The position numbers and the translations under genes were made by a program. Under the pieces are notes generated by a model that worked only from the letters and a program-made list of their open reading frames with translations, made no database searches and had not been told where the DNA came from. This document shows, piece by piece, positions 24,092 to 31,277 of a stretch of DNA of 64,000 nt. How positions within the stretch are numbered: position 1 is the first letter of the stretch; each line of letters starts with the position of its first letter. This DNA is from JAGOTP01 sp964598725 (GTDB taxonomy: Bacteria > Patescibacteriota > Patescibacteriia > 2-12-FULL-60-25), in NCBI GenBank assembly GCA_964598725.1, contig CAZRCW010000001.1, forward strand, positions 558,001-622,000. Reading direction: 5' to 3'.

Positions 24092-24433
24092 TCAGTTGAG
24101 ATCAGGATCGAGATCATCGGTGTAGACCGAGTTGATCCGGAGACTGCTGCGGCAGAGTTGGAGGTTGAAGCGGGCGTTGCTCACCCGAGTCTCGAGCAGC
24201 GTCTTGTCTAACTGGCAGGAACGAGCAGCGCTTCGCGCATCGCTCTCCTGCTTCTCGAGTCGCTCGATGCGCTCGTTCCGGTCGCGCAGCTCTTCGTCGC
24301 GTTGAGTGACGTCACTGTGGAGATTGCGGTTCTCACACCGCAGGTCGTTGTTCTTATCCATCCCGTAGACGCACAAGATGGAGAGTCCGAAGATCAAAGA
24401 GACGCTTGCCCAACGAGATCCAGCCTTGCTCAT
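24092..24433 (-). CDS. Small membrane-anchored coiled-coil protein
   Basis: A 113-residue protein. Residues about 8-25 (WASVSLIFGLSILCVYGM) form one membrane helix, followed by a charged heptad-like coiled coil (about 38-95) rich in Arg, Glu and Leu, with several scattered cysteines. The topology resembles FtsL/FtsB or small scaffold proteins, but no family match can be claimed. It is GC-rich and shares a palindromic promoter region with the divergent oxygenase gene. Confidence 0.7.
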   Translation of the reverse strand: MSKAGSRWASVSLIFGLSILCVYGMDKNNDLRCENRNLHSDVTQRDEELRDRNERIERLEKQESDARSAARSCQLDKTLLETRVSNARFNLQLCRSSLRINSVYTDDLDPDLN

Positions 24434-24520
24434 GGTCGCTCACTTCGGCAGAGGAGAAGGGGAAAAGCGGGACTGCTCTCCGTTCCCTCGTTTCGATAGG
24501 ATGATGAGAATCCGTTGAAT

Positions 24521-24539
24521 TGTCAATATAATATTGACA
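24521..24539. promoter_or_regulatory. Shared divergent promoter palindrome
   Basis: TGTCAATAT-A-ATATTGACA is a perfect palindrome whose two arms are the -35 boxes (TTGACA) of two divergent genes. The minus-strand -10 is CATCCT at 24503-24498. The plus-strand -10 is less clear (AAGGAT at 24557). Confidence 0.65.
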
Positions 24540-24626
24540 GCTGATTTGAATACTGGAAGGATAGGTCCGCGTTCTTGTAAGTAGACTAGGTTCCGGCCTT
24601 TTCAACCTCCAGCAGGAGACACGTCG

Positions 24627-25577
24627 ATGCCCAGAGTCAGAAGAGGAGTCCCCGTTCTCGATATGCGAACCGCCGACGGCGGTCGCGATCCCCAGTTCGT
24701 GGCCGACATCGGGTCGGCTCTCGAGCAGTACGGCTTCGTCGTCATCGAGCATCACGGGCTCTCGCCCAAGCTGCTCCACCGGACATACGAAGCCATGCGC
24801 GAGCTCTTCGCCCAGCCGGTGAAGACGCTCAAGCGCTACGAGACGCCCGGCAACGGGCGGCAGACCGGCTACACCCCGCCGCGCCAGGAGAAGGCCAAGG
24901 GCCGCCGTCGTGGCGACCTCAAACACTTCTGGCATGTGCGCCGGCATTTGCCCAAGGGGCATCCCGCCCGCCGTCGCAAGGCCTTCGTGCCGAACATCTG
25001 GCCGAGCGAGGTCCCGGGCTTCAAGTCCGCCAGCCTCAAGCTCTTCCACGAGCTCGACGAGCTGGCTGTCGTGCTGCTCGTGGCCATCAACGCCTATCTC
25101 GGCCTGCCCGAGGGCACGTTGCCCGACATGATCAAGGACGGCGAGAGCCTCCTCCGGCTGCTCCACTACATGAAGGTGAGCGCCGCGCTCGCGAGGAAGG
25201 GGCACGTCCGCGCGGCTGCCCACGAGGACATCAACCTGATCACCTTGCTCCCGGCTGCGACCGCCAGCGGCCTGCAGCTCCTGGTCGGCCAGGGCAAGCG
25301 CAAGCGCTGGAAGGCCGTCAACGAGACGCCTGGATCGATCGTCGTCAACGTTGGCGACATGCTCCAGGAGTTCACCAGTGGCCGCCTCGTTTCGACGCGC
25401 CACCGCGTCGTGAACCCGCCCAACGGGAGCCGTGAGGACCGCTACTCGATTCCGTACTTCGTTCACCCCCGTGGCGAGGTGGTGCTGAACAAGGCGGGGT
25501 TGACCGCTGGCGAGTTCCTGCGGCAGCGCCTCATCGAGATCGGGCTGCTCAAGCCCGACGCTCCCGTCGCCGCCTGA
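24627..25577 (+). CDS. 2OG-Fe(II) dioxygenase, isopenicillin N synthase-like
   Basis: A 316-residue cupin-fold oxygenase. The N-terminal DIOX_N part has VPVLDMR and ALEQYGFVVIEHHG; the catalytic part keeps the Fe(II) triad H-x-D (AAHEDINL) and distal H (STRHRVVNP), with RYSIPYF providing the R-x-S that binds 2-oxoglutarate. The family oxidises many small molecules. Typical length. CAGGAG lies 8 bases before the ATG. It is among the most GC-rich genes here, with a run-through reverse frame caused by codon bias, which hints at transfer. Substrate unknown. Confidence 0.88.
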   Translation: MPRVRRGVPVLDMRTADGGRDPQFVADIGSALEQYGFVVIEHHGLSPKLLHRTYEAMRELFAQPVKTLKRYETPGNGRQTGYTPPRQEKAKGRRRGDLKHFWHVRRHLPKGHPARRRKAFVPNIWPSEVPGFKSASLKLFHELDELAVVLLVAINAYLGLPEGTLPDMIKDGESLLRLLHYMKVSAALARKGHVRAAAHEDINLITLLPAATASGLQLLVGQGKRKRWKAVNETPGSIVVNVGDMLQEFTSGRLVSTRHRVVNPPNGSREDRYSIPYFVHPRGEVVLNKAGLTAGEFLRQRLIEIGLLKPDAPVAA

Positions 25578-25637
25578 AGCACGTCGAGCGCTCATCCGCT
25601 CCGCGCTCCTCCCACGCCTCCCTGTGAGGCACGTGCG

Positions 25638-25698
25638 GTCAGGACACGCTTTTCCTGACGCTAAAAAAGCAGCTCTCATTCGAGGGCTGCTTTTTTGA
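25638..25698 (+). terminator. Double-hairpin terminator
   Basis: A first hairpin GTCAGG ... CCTGAC (25638-25659) is followed by AAAAAAGCAGC tCTcattcgAGg GCTGCTTTTTT (25663-25696). The final T-run merges into the TTGACA of the next gene. Confidence 0.88.
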
Positions 25699-25723
25699 CA
25701 GGTGGATTATAATTTAGTACATA
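25695..25723 (+). promoter_or_regulatory. Promoter of the nucleoside phosphorylase gene
   Basis: TTGACA (25695-25700), 17-base spacer, TACATA (25718-25723). The -35 overlaps the T-run of the preceding terminator. Confidence 0.75.
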
Positions 25724-25729
25724 CGAAGC

Positions 25730-25759
25730 GGTCAGTAGCGATCAGTTCAGATCGTGACC
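25730..25759 (+). promoter_or_regulatory. Leader hairpin before the phosphorylase SD
   Basis: GGTCA-gtag-CGATC agttca GATCG-TGACC, a ten-pair bulged hairpin ending 3 bases before the GAGGGAG SD. It could modulate initiation. Confidence 0.5.
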
Positions 25760-25771
25760 AGAGGGAGTTCG

Positions 25772-26578
25772 ATGATGTCGAGAGAAGATGCAATCACAGG
25801 TACGAGCCCGGCGCTAGTTGCCGGCAGGCAGTACCACCTACAGACGGGTCCTCAGGATCTCGCCCCGCTCTGCTTGCTCGTCGGGTCGCCGGAGCGGGCG
25901 ACTCACATCGCGGACAGGTTCTTCGCTGAGGCGACGCTCGTCGGCGATCACCGGGGTCTCCGTTCGTACACCGGCTCGCACAACGGCACGGCGATGTCGG
26001 TCGTCACAACCGGCATGGGTGGTCCATCGGCTGGTATGGTGGTCGCTGAAGCGTCGAAGTCCGGCGCTCAGATCTTCATCCGTGTCGGTACCTGCGGCAC
26101 GCTGCGCGAGGAGGCGAAGGTCGGGCACTCGGTTATCTGCACCGGTGCCGCCCGCTTCGACGGCGCGAGCGACAACTGGGCGCCGCCCGAGTATCCGGCG
26201 GTTCCCGACTGGCGGGTGGTCGCGGCTTGCGTGTCCGCGGCCGAAGAGCTCAAGGTTCGTCACCACACCGGTATCGGAGTGACGACCTCTTGTTTCCGTG
26301 AGGGGCAGGCGCGCGTCGAGAAGGGCGGCTATCTCCCGCCGTTGCTCCGGGATCGGCATGAGTGGCTCGTGCGGATTGGGGCGCTCTTCTACGCCATGGA
26401 GGAAGCGGCGCTCTTCACCTGGTGCCTCACTCACGGCCAGATTCCGATCGGCGGAGTCAACACGGTCTTCGCCAACCGCGTCGACGACATGTTCTCTCCG
26501 GCGGATGAGAGCAAGAGCATCGGTATCGCGCTGCTGGCCCTGAAGAAGCTCGAGCCGCTCGTTCTCCCGCGTCCGTGA
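25772..26578 (+). CDS. Nucleoside phosphorylase (Udp/PNP family)
   Basis: A 268-residue member of the PNP_UDP_1 family, which splits nucleosides with phosphate to base and ribose-1-phosphate. Seen are LVGSPERATHIADRF, the phosphate-site VVTTGMGGPSAGMVV, FIRVGTCGTL, the substrate-site FYAMEEAALF (M-E-x-x-A) and GGVNTVFANR. GGGAG lies 4 bases before ATGATG, fixing the start; the GTG at 25754 is rejected. GC-rich, single-gene unit with its own terminator. Base specificity cannot be assigned. Confidence 0.88.
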   Translation: MMSREDAITGTSPALVAGRQYHLQTGPQDLAPLCLLVGSPERATHIADRFFAEATLVGDHRGLRSYTGSHNGTAMSVVTTGMGGPSAGMVVAEASKSGAQIFIRVGTCGTLREEAKVGHSVICTGAARFDGASDNWAPPEYPAVPDWRVVAACVSAAEELKVRHHTGIGVTTSCFREGQARVEKGGYLPPLLRDRHEWLVRIGALFYAMEEAALFTWCLTHGQIPIGGVNTVFANRVDDMFSPADESKSIGIALLALKKLEPLVLPRP

Positions 26579-26628
26579 TGGCAACAACCTCAAACAAAAA
26601 CACACCTGGCTACTCCAGGAGAAAGGAC

Positions 26629-26672
26629 AACGCCTCCCACGCAAACCCTTCGCGTCGGAGGCGTTTGCAATT
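26629..26672 (+). terminator. Terminator
   Basis: AACGCCTCC-cACGC aaacccttc GCGTc-GGAGGCGTT then TGCAATTTC. It closes the phosphorylase unit. Confidence 0.85.
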
Positions 26673-26720
26673 TCTATAGACAAGTCAGGTTATTCGGCTG
26701 ATACTACATTCATACAAAAT

Positions 26721-26972
26721 ATGTCCAAAGGCACTCCCGTCCCACCACTTCCCGCTAACGCCCCACAACCAGGCGAAGCATACCGCCACTACAAAGGTGA
26801 TTCGTATCGGATCGTTCTCCTCGCCGAACATTCCAATGACGATGAATGGATGGTGGTCTATGAACCAATGTACGAGAATCCGGATGCGCCCTACTTCACG
26901 CGACCTTTACGCGAATGGAGGGAAGTAGTTGAGTGGGAGGGGAAGACGGTTGAACGGTTCACGCAGATCTGA
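26721..26972 (+). CDS. DUF1653 protein
   Basis: An 83-residue protein. GEAYRHYKGDSYRIVLLAEH, VVYEPMYENP and FTRPLREWREVVEW match the DUF1653 family, small beta-rich proteins of unknown role common in bacteria. No SD; the ATG follows an AT-rich stretch. No obvious partner. Confidence 0.85.
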   Translation: MSKGTPVPPLPANAPQPGEAYRHYKGDSYRIVLLAEHSNDDEWMVVYEPMYENPDAPYFTRPLREWREVVEWEGKTVERFTQI

Positions 26973-27029
26973 GTTTTTCCTGATGAGTCGCCGTGCTATC
27001 ATGCCCTTGTCTTTATTCTTTCTTCCACT

Positions 27030-27764
27030 ATGACGAAATATCTTCTTTCCTTTCTTGTGTTGACGAGTTTGGTGCCAAGCGTAGCGTTCGCGGATGTTGT
27101 ACCGAACAACCAGCATGAGATAAATAACTGCCTCACGATCGAGAATCAAGCGGATTATCAGAACTACAATTTTTGGTTGAGTGGTACGGGCCGCGGCTAC
27201 GGTTACATCAAGCAATTGATGGCCGGACAAAACTGTGCCTTAGGCAGCATCGACGCAGAGGTTATTGCCATCAAGAAGACCGATCAGGCCAAGGTGCGCA
27301 ATCAGTCAACCGACGAGAACGCAGAGACCTATATTTGGTCGACTGATCCTACGAATCGCGCGCTCGTGATTGATTCAAATCTGCGTTTCGCGTTCGAGAC
27401 GTATACGCCGAACACGAATCCGATTGTTGAAAACCAAGTAGTGGCTCACATTGATTCGCTTACTGCGTCAGGAATGACCGGTCGTACGGTACGCGTAACG
27501 ACCAAAGACGATTCGGGGCGCGTGATCGGTTCTACGGTAACCCCTCCCGCTGCGACGGAGACATCGGCCACACCGACCGTTCCAAATCCAACGAATCCTG
27601 TCGCATTGAATACCAATGCTCAACCGAGTCAGCCAGCTGCGCCAGCGGTTCAGACAGAGCCAACCGTCATCTACCGTGACACAACCAACTACTGGGTGGT
27701 CGGTGAATTGGCCGTGTTCGGTATCGTCGGGTTACTGCTCCTCGCCAAGACATGGAAGAAATAG
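27030..27764 (+). CDS. Secreted, C-terminally anchored protein of unknown function
   Basis: A 244-residue protein with a signal peptide (about 1-21, ending SVAFA-D), an unrecognised beta-rich domain (about 30-175), a proline/threonine linker and a C-terminal membrane helix (YWVVGELAVFGIVGLLLLA) followed by KTWKK. It would sit on the outer face of the membrane. Its end overlaps the next gene, so it heads a three-gene operon with a small membrane protein and an MFS carrier. Confidence 0.75.
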   Translation: MTKYLLSFLVLTSLVPSVAFADVVPNNQHEINNCLTIENQADYQNYNFWLSGTGRGYGYIKQLMAGQNCALGSIDAEVIAIKKTDQAKVRNQSTDENAETYIWSTDPTNRALVIDSNLRFAFETYTPNTNPIVENQVVAHIDSLTASGMTGRTVRVTTKDDSGRVIGSTVTPPAATETSATPTVPNPTNPVALNTNAQPSQPAAPAVQTEPTVIYRDTTNYWVVGELAVFGIVGLLLLAKTWKK

Positions 27765-28054
27765 CCTTCTTGCTACTCACCATCGCGATCGAATTACCGA
27801 TCGCGATGGTGTTTTTGCAGAAAGCGGACTGGAAACGTGGGTGTTTGGTCTTGCTCTTCATGAACATGATCTCGCACCCGATTGCTTGGCAACTTGTGTC
27901 AGCGCGTGTGCCCTGGTTGACGGTCGAGATCGGCGTGACGGTGTTTGAAGGGGTGATCTTCGCTCTGTTTTTTCCTCGCACACGTCTTCGAGCAGCGTTG
28001 GGAGCGATCTCGGCGAATGTTGTCAGTGCACTAGTTGGGAAAATCTTCTTTTAA
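27752..28054 (+). CDS. Small integral membrane protein
   Basis: A 100-residue protein with three or four hydrophobic segments (LLLTIAIELPIAMVFL, CLVLLFMNMISHPIAWQL, VTVFEGVIFALFF, LGAISANVVSALVG). It overlaps the preceding gene by 13 bases and is followed 2 bases later by the MFS gene. The family is unknown to me; the operon suggests a membrane complex or shared transport role. Confidence 0.72.
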   Translation: MEEIAFLLLTIAIELPIAMVFLQKADWKRGCLVLLFMNMISHPIAWQLVSARVPWLTVEIGVTVFEGVIFALFFPRTRLRAALGAISANVVSALVGKIFF

Positions 28055-28056
28055 AT

Positions 28057-29100
28057 ATGAAATTGTCACGACTGTGGATTTCGCTCTTGCTGTTAGGCGG
28101 GACGCATGGGATCGCCGATGCGGTAACGGGATTTAGCGCGGGCCAATTATTCCATCGAGTATCGTCTTCGCAAGCGATTCTGATCGTGCTCGCGTATAAT
28201 CTTGTCGGTTTTGGATTACAGCCTGTCTTTGGTTGGATCGTTGATCGACTGGGGAAGCGCGCGCAGGCTACGACGATTGGGTTTGCGCTGATTGGCCTTG
28301 GATTGATTCTTTTCCCACAATCGTTGATCGCAGCCTTCATCTGTATGGCAATTGGTTCAGGATTGTTCCATGTTGGAGCCGGAGCGCTGTCTAGTTTGCT
28401 CATACCAAAGAAAACGATCGGTGCGAGTATCTTTACCGCACCAGGAGTGATTGGGTTGGCGTTGGGAACGGTCGCAGGTTTGATGTCGTTACCGGTGATG
28501 CACGGTTTGTCCCTGGTGCTGATCCTGGGCCTCATCGGTCTTGCATGGATAAATTTCAAGGAACCAACAAAGACACTGTTTGCGCAGATGAATCCAAGTC
28601 GTATAACGGTCGGTATCATTTTTCTTATCCTCTTGTTTGTCCTCGGCACGGCCGCTCGTTCCTTCGCTTGGACAGCGATCGGGGCTGAGTACTTTGGGTG
28701 GCGTTCGATCATCGAGCTTGGGATCGCGGCCGGACTTGGGAAGTTGGTCGGAGGCTTTGCAGCTGATCGTTTAGGACGTCTCCAGGTTGTTCTGATTTCC
28801 CTGTTCTTGGCCTGCGCCAGCTTCGCACTGGGAGTCTGGCCTGCGATCTTGTTCAGCGTCTTTTTCTTACAAGCTTCGACACCGATTATTCTCGCGACGC
28901 TCATTCAACGAATACCAAAGCATGCCTCGTTGGCAGCGGGTTGTGTGCTTGGGCTAGGAATTTTCCTAGGTGGAGCAGTCTATGCGGGTATGAGATCGAA
29001 TGTTTACGCTTTGATCCCAGCCCTTGTTTTGAGCGCATTCTGTTTACTGGTGGGGTTGTATTGGATAAGGCAGAAAGACACAAAACCCGCAGTCGTTTGA
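28057..29100 (+). CDS. Major facilitator superfamily transporter
   Basis: A 347-residue polytopic protein with about 10-11 membrane segments. The loop between helices 2 and 3 reads GWIVDRLGKRAQ and its second-half counterpart GGFAADRLGRLQ; both match the MFS G-x-x-x-D-R-x-G-R motif. It is somewhat short for the superfamily (12 helices usual). Substrate unknown. Last gene of the operon begun at 27030. Confidence 0.8.
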   Translation: MKLSRLWISLLLLGGTHGIADAVTGFSAGQLFHRVSSSQAILIVLAYNLVGFGLQPVFGWIVDRLGKRAQATTIGFALIGLGLILFPQSLIAAFICMAIGSGLFHVGAGALSSLLIPKKTIGASIFTAPGVIGLALGTVAGLMSLPVMHGLSLVLILGLIGLAWINFKEPTKTLFAQMNPSRITVGIIFLILLFVLGTAARSFAWTAIGAEYFGWRSIIELGIAAGLGKLVGGFAADRLGRLQVVLISLFLACASFALGVWPAILFSVFFLQASTPIILATLIQRIPKHASLAAGCVLGLGIFLGGAVYAGMRSNVYALIPALVLSAFCLLVGLYWIRQKDTKPAVV

Positions 29101-29189
29101 TATTTTGGTATAATAGTATGATCATACTGCAGATAAACATGTCGAACTGAGTTGTGTACATGAGTAGGTCTGAGACGACCGTACGATGG

Positions 29190-29236
29190 CCCCTAAAAAC
29201 ACGACACCCACCTTCGGCAAGTGGGGCCGTAGGTGG
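29190..29236 (-). terminator. Terminator
   Basis: Minus strand CCCACC tacggccccacttgccgaa GGTGGG then TGTCGTGTTTTTAG. It closes the two-helix membrane protein gene at 29257. The rest of the 29101-29189 gap holds a TATAAT (29112-29117) with no gene that I can see after it. Confidence 0.75.
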
Positions 29237-29256
29237 GGTTGAGGGTAGCGCCCGGG

Positions 29257-29511
29257 TCAGTTGAGCTGATCTGGCGAGAGGTGCCTGGCCATCCGGAAGA
29301 GGGTGTCCCAGATGAGCAGGGGAGCGACGATCGTGCCTGCGAGGCCGATGCCGATCCAGTTGCGGGTCTCGATGTGCGTCCCCATGTCGCGGATCAGTAT
29401 CCCGCTCTCCACGTAGAACTTGATCGCCCACAGCGCGAAGACGAACAGGCCCAGGCAGATGAGTAGGCGCGAGAGGATGTAGAAGGCCTTGGAGTTCAAA
29501 AACGCGGTCAT
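29257..29511 (-). CDS. Small two-helix membrane protein
   Basis: An 84-residue protein with two membrane helices (about 10-32, ILSRLLICLGLFVFALWAIK, and about 52-70, WIGIGLAGTIVAPLLIWD). AAAGGAG lies 5 bases before the ATG at 29511, which decides the start over a longer frame beginning at 29565. GC-rich, monocistronic, with its own promoter and terminator. No family recognised. Confidence 0.75.
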   Translation of the reverse strand: MTAFLNSKAFYILSRLLICLGLFVFALWAIKFYVESGILIRDMGTHIETRNWIGIGLAGTIVAPLLIWDTLFRMARHLSPDQLN

Positions 29512-29555
29512 GACGGCTCCTTTGCGCGACGGCGCATGGGTTATCGAGACATAAA

Positions 29556-29585
29556 ATAATATCATAAGAATCGTTTTTTTGTCAA
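29556..29585 (-). promoter_or_regulatory. Promoter of the two-helix membrane protein gene
   Basis: TTGACA (29585-29580), 18-base spacer, TATTAT (29561-29556) on the minus strand. Confidence 0.8.
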
Positions 29586-29653
29586 TAAAATAGCCCTACC
29601 CACTGTACGGTGTAGAGTTATAGCTGGTTTTTGTGACGTGTTTGATTGAAAAC

Positions 29654-29681
29654 AAATATCCAGCCGTAAGGCTGGATATTT
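29654..29681 (-). terminator. Terminator of tRNA-Ser
   Basis: AAATATCCAGCC gtaa GGCTGGATATTT, a perfect 12-pair hairpin 3 bases after the tRNA 3' end, then GTTTTC on the minus strand. Confidence 0.88.
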
Positions 29682-29683
29682 GG

Positions 29684-29771
29684 TGGCGGAGAGGGGGGGA
29701 TTCGAACCCCCGATATCTTGCGATATACTCGCTTTCCAAGCGAGCGCACTAGGCCACTATGCGACCTCTCC
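29684..29771 (-). tRNA. tRNA-Ser (anticodon GGA)
   Basis: An 88-base class II tRNA with encoded CCA. The acceptor stem GGAGAGG/CCTCTCC, the anticodon arm CTCGCTTGGAAAGCGAG with GGA, a long variable arm (TATATCGCAAGATATC) and the T arm GGGGGTTCGAATCCCCC are all visible. The variable arm and GGA anticodon identify serine (UCC/UCU codons). Confidence 0.95.
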
Positions 29772-29834
29772 AAGCGCCTCAAATTGTGGCGCTATGCTAA
29801 CGGATTTGGAGGAATGAGGCAAGCGAACTCAGGT

Positions 29835-30644
29835 TTACGAGGCTGGAGGGTAGGAAACGCTGCGAACTGCCTTACGGGTCTTGCCGGCGCCGGTGGCCTC
29901 GCTCTTCGCATATACGGTGACCGCTACGTCGTTCGTACCAAGCTTCATGGTCGAGACAGGGGTCACGCCATCAACCACGCTCGCGGTGAACGTCTCACCA
30001 TCAGCGAGCTTGTCTTCTTGATAGGTTTCGTTGGTGTCGATCTCGTAGGTGAAAGCCTGATCGAGTTCGAGCGGGTTGCCGCCCTCGGCGCTCAGATACA
30101 CGATGTTGCTCCCGACGATTTGATAGTTGCCATGAGCGTTGATGTTGGTGTCGTAGACATCGCCGGTTTTGAGATCCTGAATAATGATAGTCTGCCATTC
30201 GTCGTTGAGGGCCGACATACGCAAAGCGCTGTAGCGATCTGAGCGGTAGATCTCGCTGAGTTTCGTATCTTTTCTGACGATGACGGTGCGCAAGGCGGAT
30301 TGAATGGTGTCTGGCAGTTTCAATTCCATTTGGACCGCTGGATCACGGAGGCTGCTGTACATGACACTTGTCCCAAGATACGCGTCATCTGTTCCGGAAG
30401 TGGATTCATCATTCATGTTCAGATACGGATCCGAGGACGTGGAGAAGATAGAATTGAAATCCATGTCCGTATCGGTGGCATTGTTTGAGTTCAGCATCAT
30501 GCCCGATCCTAGGCTGCCGTAGGGACTCATCTCAAGCGGCATTTTCGACATTTGTTGAATACCTTTTACGGCAGTAGCGCCGAGTCCGATGCTAGCCAAG
30601 AGACCAATGACGGCGAAGGTATAAATAACGGGTTTGTAGGACAT
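29835..30644 (-). CDS. Membrane-anchored protein of unknown function
   Basis: A 269-residue protein with one N-terminal membrane helix (about 7-28, IYTFAVIGLLASIGLGATAV), a Ser/Asn/Asp-rich stretch to residue 90 and a beta-rich extracytoplasmic domain with LSEIYRSDRYSALRM, TIIIQDLKTGDVYD and IVYLSAEGG, suggesting a propeller-like or beta-sandwich fold. No SD. It follows the Nudix gene on the same strand by 13 bases, so the two may form an operon. Not recognised. Confidence 0.72.
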   Translation of the reverse strand: MSYKPVIYTFAVIGLLASIGLGATAVKGIQQMSKMPLEMSPYGSLGSGMMLNSNNATDTDMDFNSIFSTSSDPYLNMNDESTSGTDDAYLGTSVMYSSLRDPAVQMELKLPDTIQSALRTVIVRKDTKLSEIYRSDRYSALRMSALNDEWQTIIIQDLKTGDVYDTNINAHGNYQIVGSNIVYLSAEGGNPLELDQAFTYEIDTNETYQEDKLADGETFTASVVDGVTPVSTMKLGTNDVAVTVYAKSEATGAGKTRKAVRSVSYPPAS

Positions 30645-30657
30645 AGAGAGATAGATA

Positions 30658-31197
30658 TTATGCTTTAGAGTGTAGCAGATATTTGAGCCAGGCGCTCATT
30701 GTTCCTTGGGGAACGGTAGAAGTTGTACGAATCAACGCTTCAAATTCGGGAATCGGCATCCAGAACGCCTTGAGGCCTTGGTTCACCTCTTCTTGTTCCC
30801 CGTGGTCGAGCGGTGCCCGTTCAACGTCAGTCGCTAAAAAGTGATAGACGTGATCATGACCGGTACCGATCTGGGCGTAACTTGAGCCGAGTAGTGTCCA
30901 GTTCTTGGCAATATAGCCAGTCTCTTCGCGTAATTCGCGTTGGGTTGCGACGAGAAGATCTTCACCTTCATCTCGCCCACCAGATGGGAACTCGATGGTC
31001 TCTTGATCGATGGTGTAACGGTATTGTTTCGTGACAAGTACGCAACCATCTTTGACGCAGACGGTCATGGCGCCATCAAGAATTTCGGCAACGTAATAGT
31101 TCCCGGGCTTTCCGTTTGGCCAGACGAGTGTGTCATGCCGGATTCGGTACCAGGGATTTTGGTGGGCGATCTCGGATGAGACGAGCGTGGGTTTCAT
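30658..31197 (-). CDS. Nudix hydrolase (ADP-ribose pyrophosphatase-like)
   Basis: A 179-residue Nudix protein that would split nucleoside diphosphate-linked compounds. A full Nudix box is present: GGRDEGEDLLVATQRELREE, then TGY. WYRIRHDTLVWPNG and the C-terminal FWMPIPEFEALI resemble the NudF/ADP-ribose branch. The ATG at 31197 is favoured because a TTGTTT-17-CATGCT promoter ends just before it; a longer frame from 31272 would start upstream of that promoter. Divergent from uvrA. Confidence 0.88.
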   Translation of the reverse strand: MKPTLVSSEIAHQNPWYRIRHDTLVWPNGKPGNYYVAEILDGAMTVCVKDGCVLVTKQYRYTIDQETIEFPSGGRDEGEDLLVATQRELREETGYIAKNWTLLGSSYAQIGTGHDHVYHFLATDVERAPLDHGEQEEVNQGLKAFWMPIPEFEALIRTTSTVPQGTMSAWLKYLLHSKA

Positions 31198-31277
31198 AGA
31201 CGGAAACAGCATGTCAGACCATCCCTCGACAAACAAGCCGATGCGCGTTAGACTAGAACAGATATAGAACACCAGCT

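Noticed and set aside
24354..25679. 441-codon minus-strand frame across the oxygenase gene
   Set aside because: The plus strand encodes a complete 2OG oxygenase with its metal triad; the reverse frame also runs through the coiled-coil gene and a terminator.
29101..29189. Possible small RNA or peptide gene after the TATAAT at 29112
   Set aside because: No good -35 box, no open frame longer than a few codons and no independent terminator on that strand.
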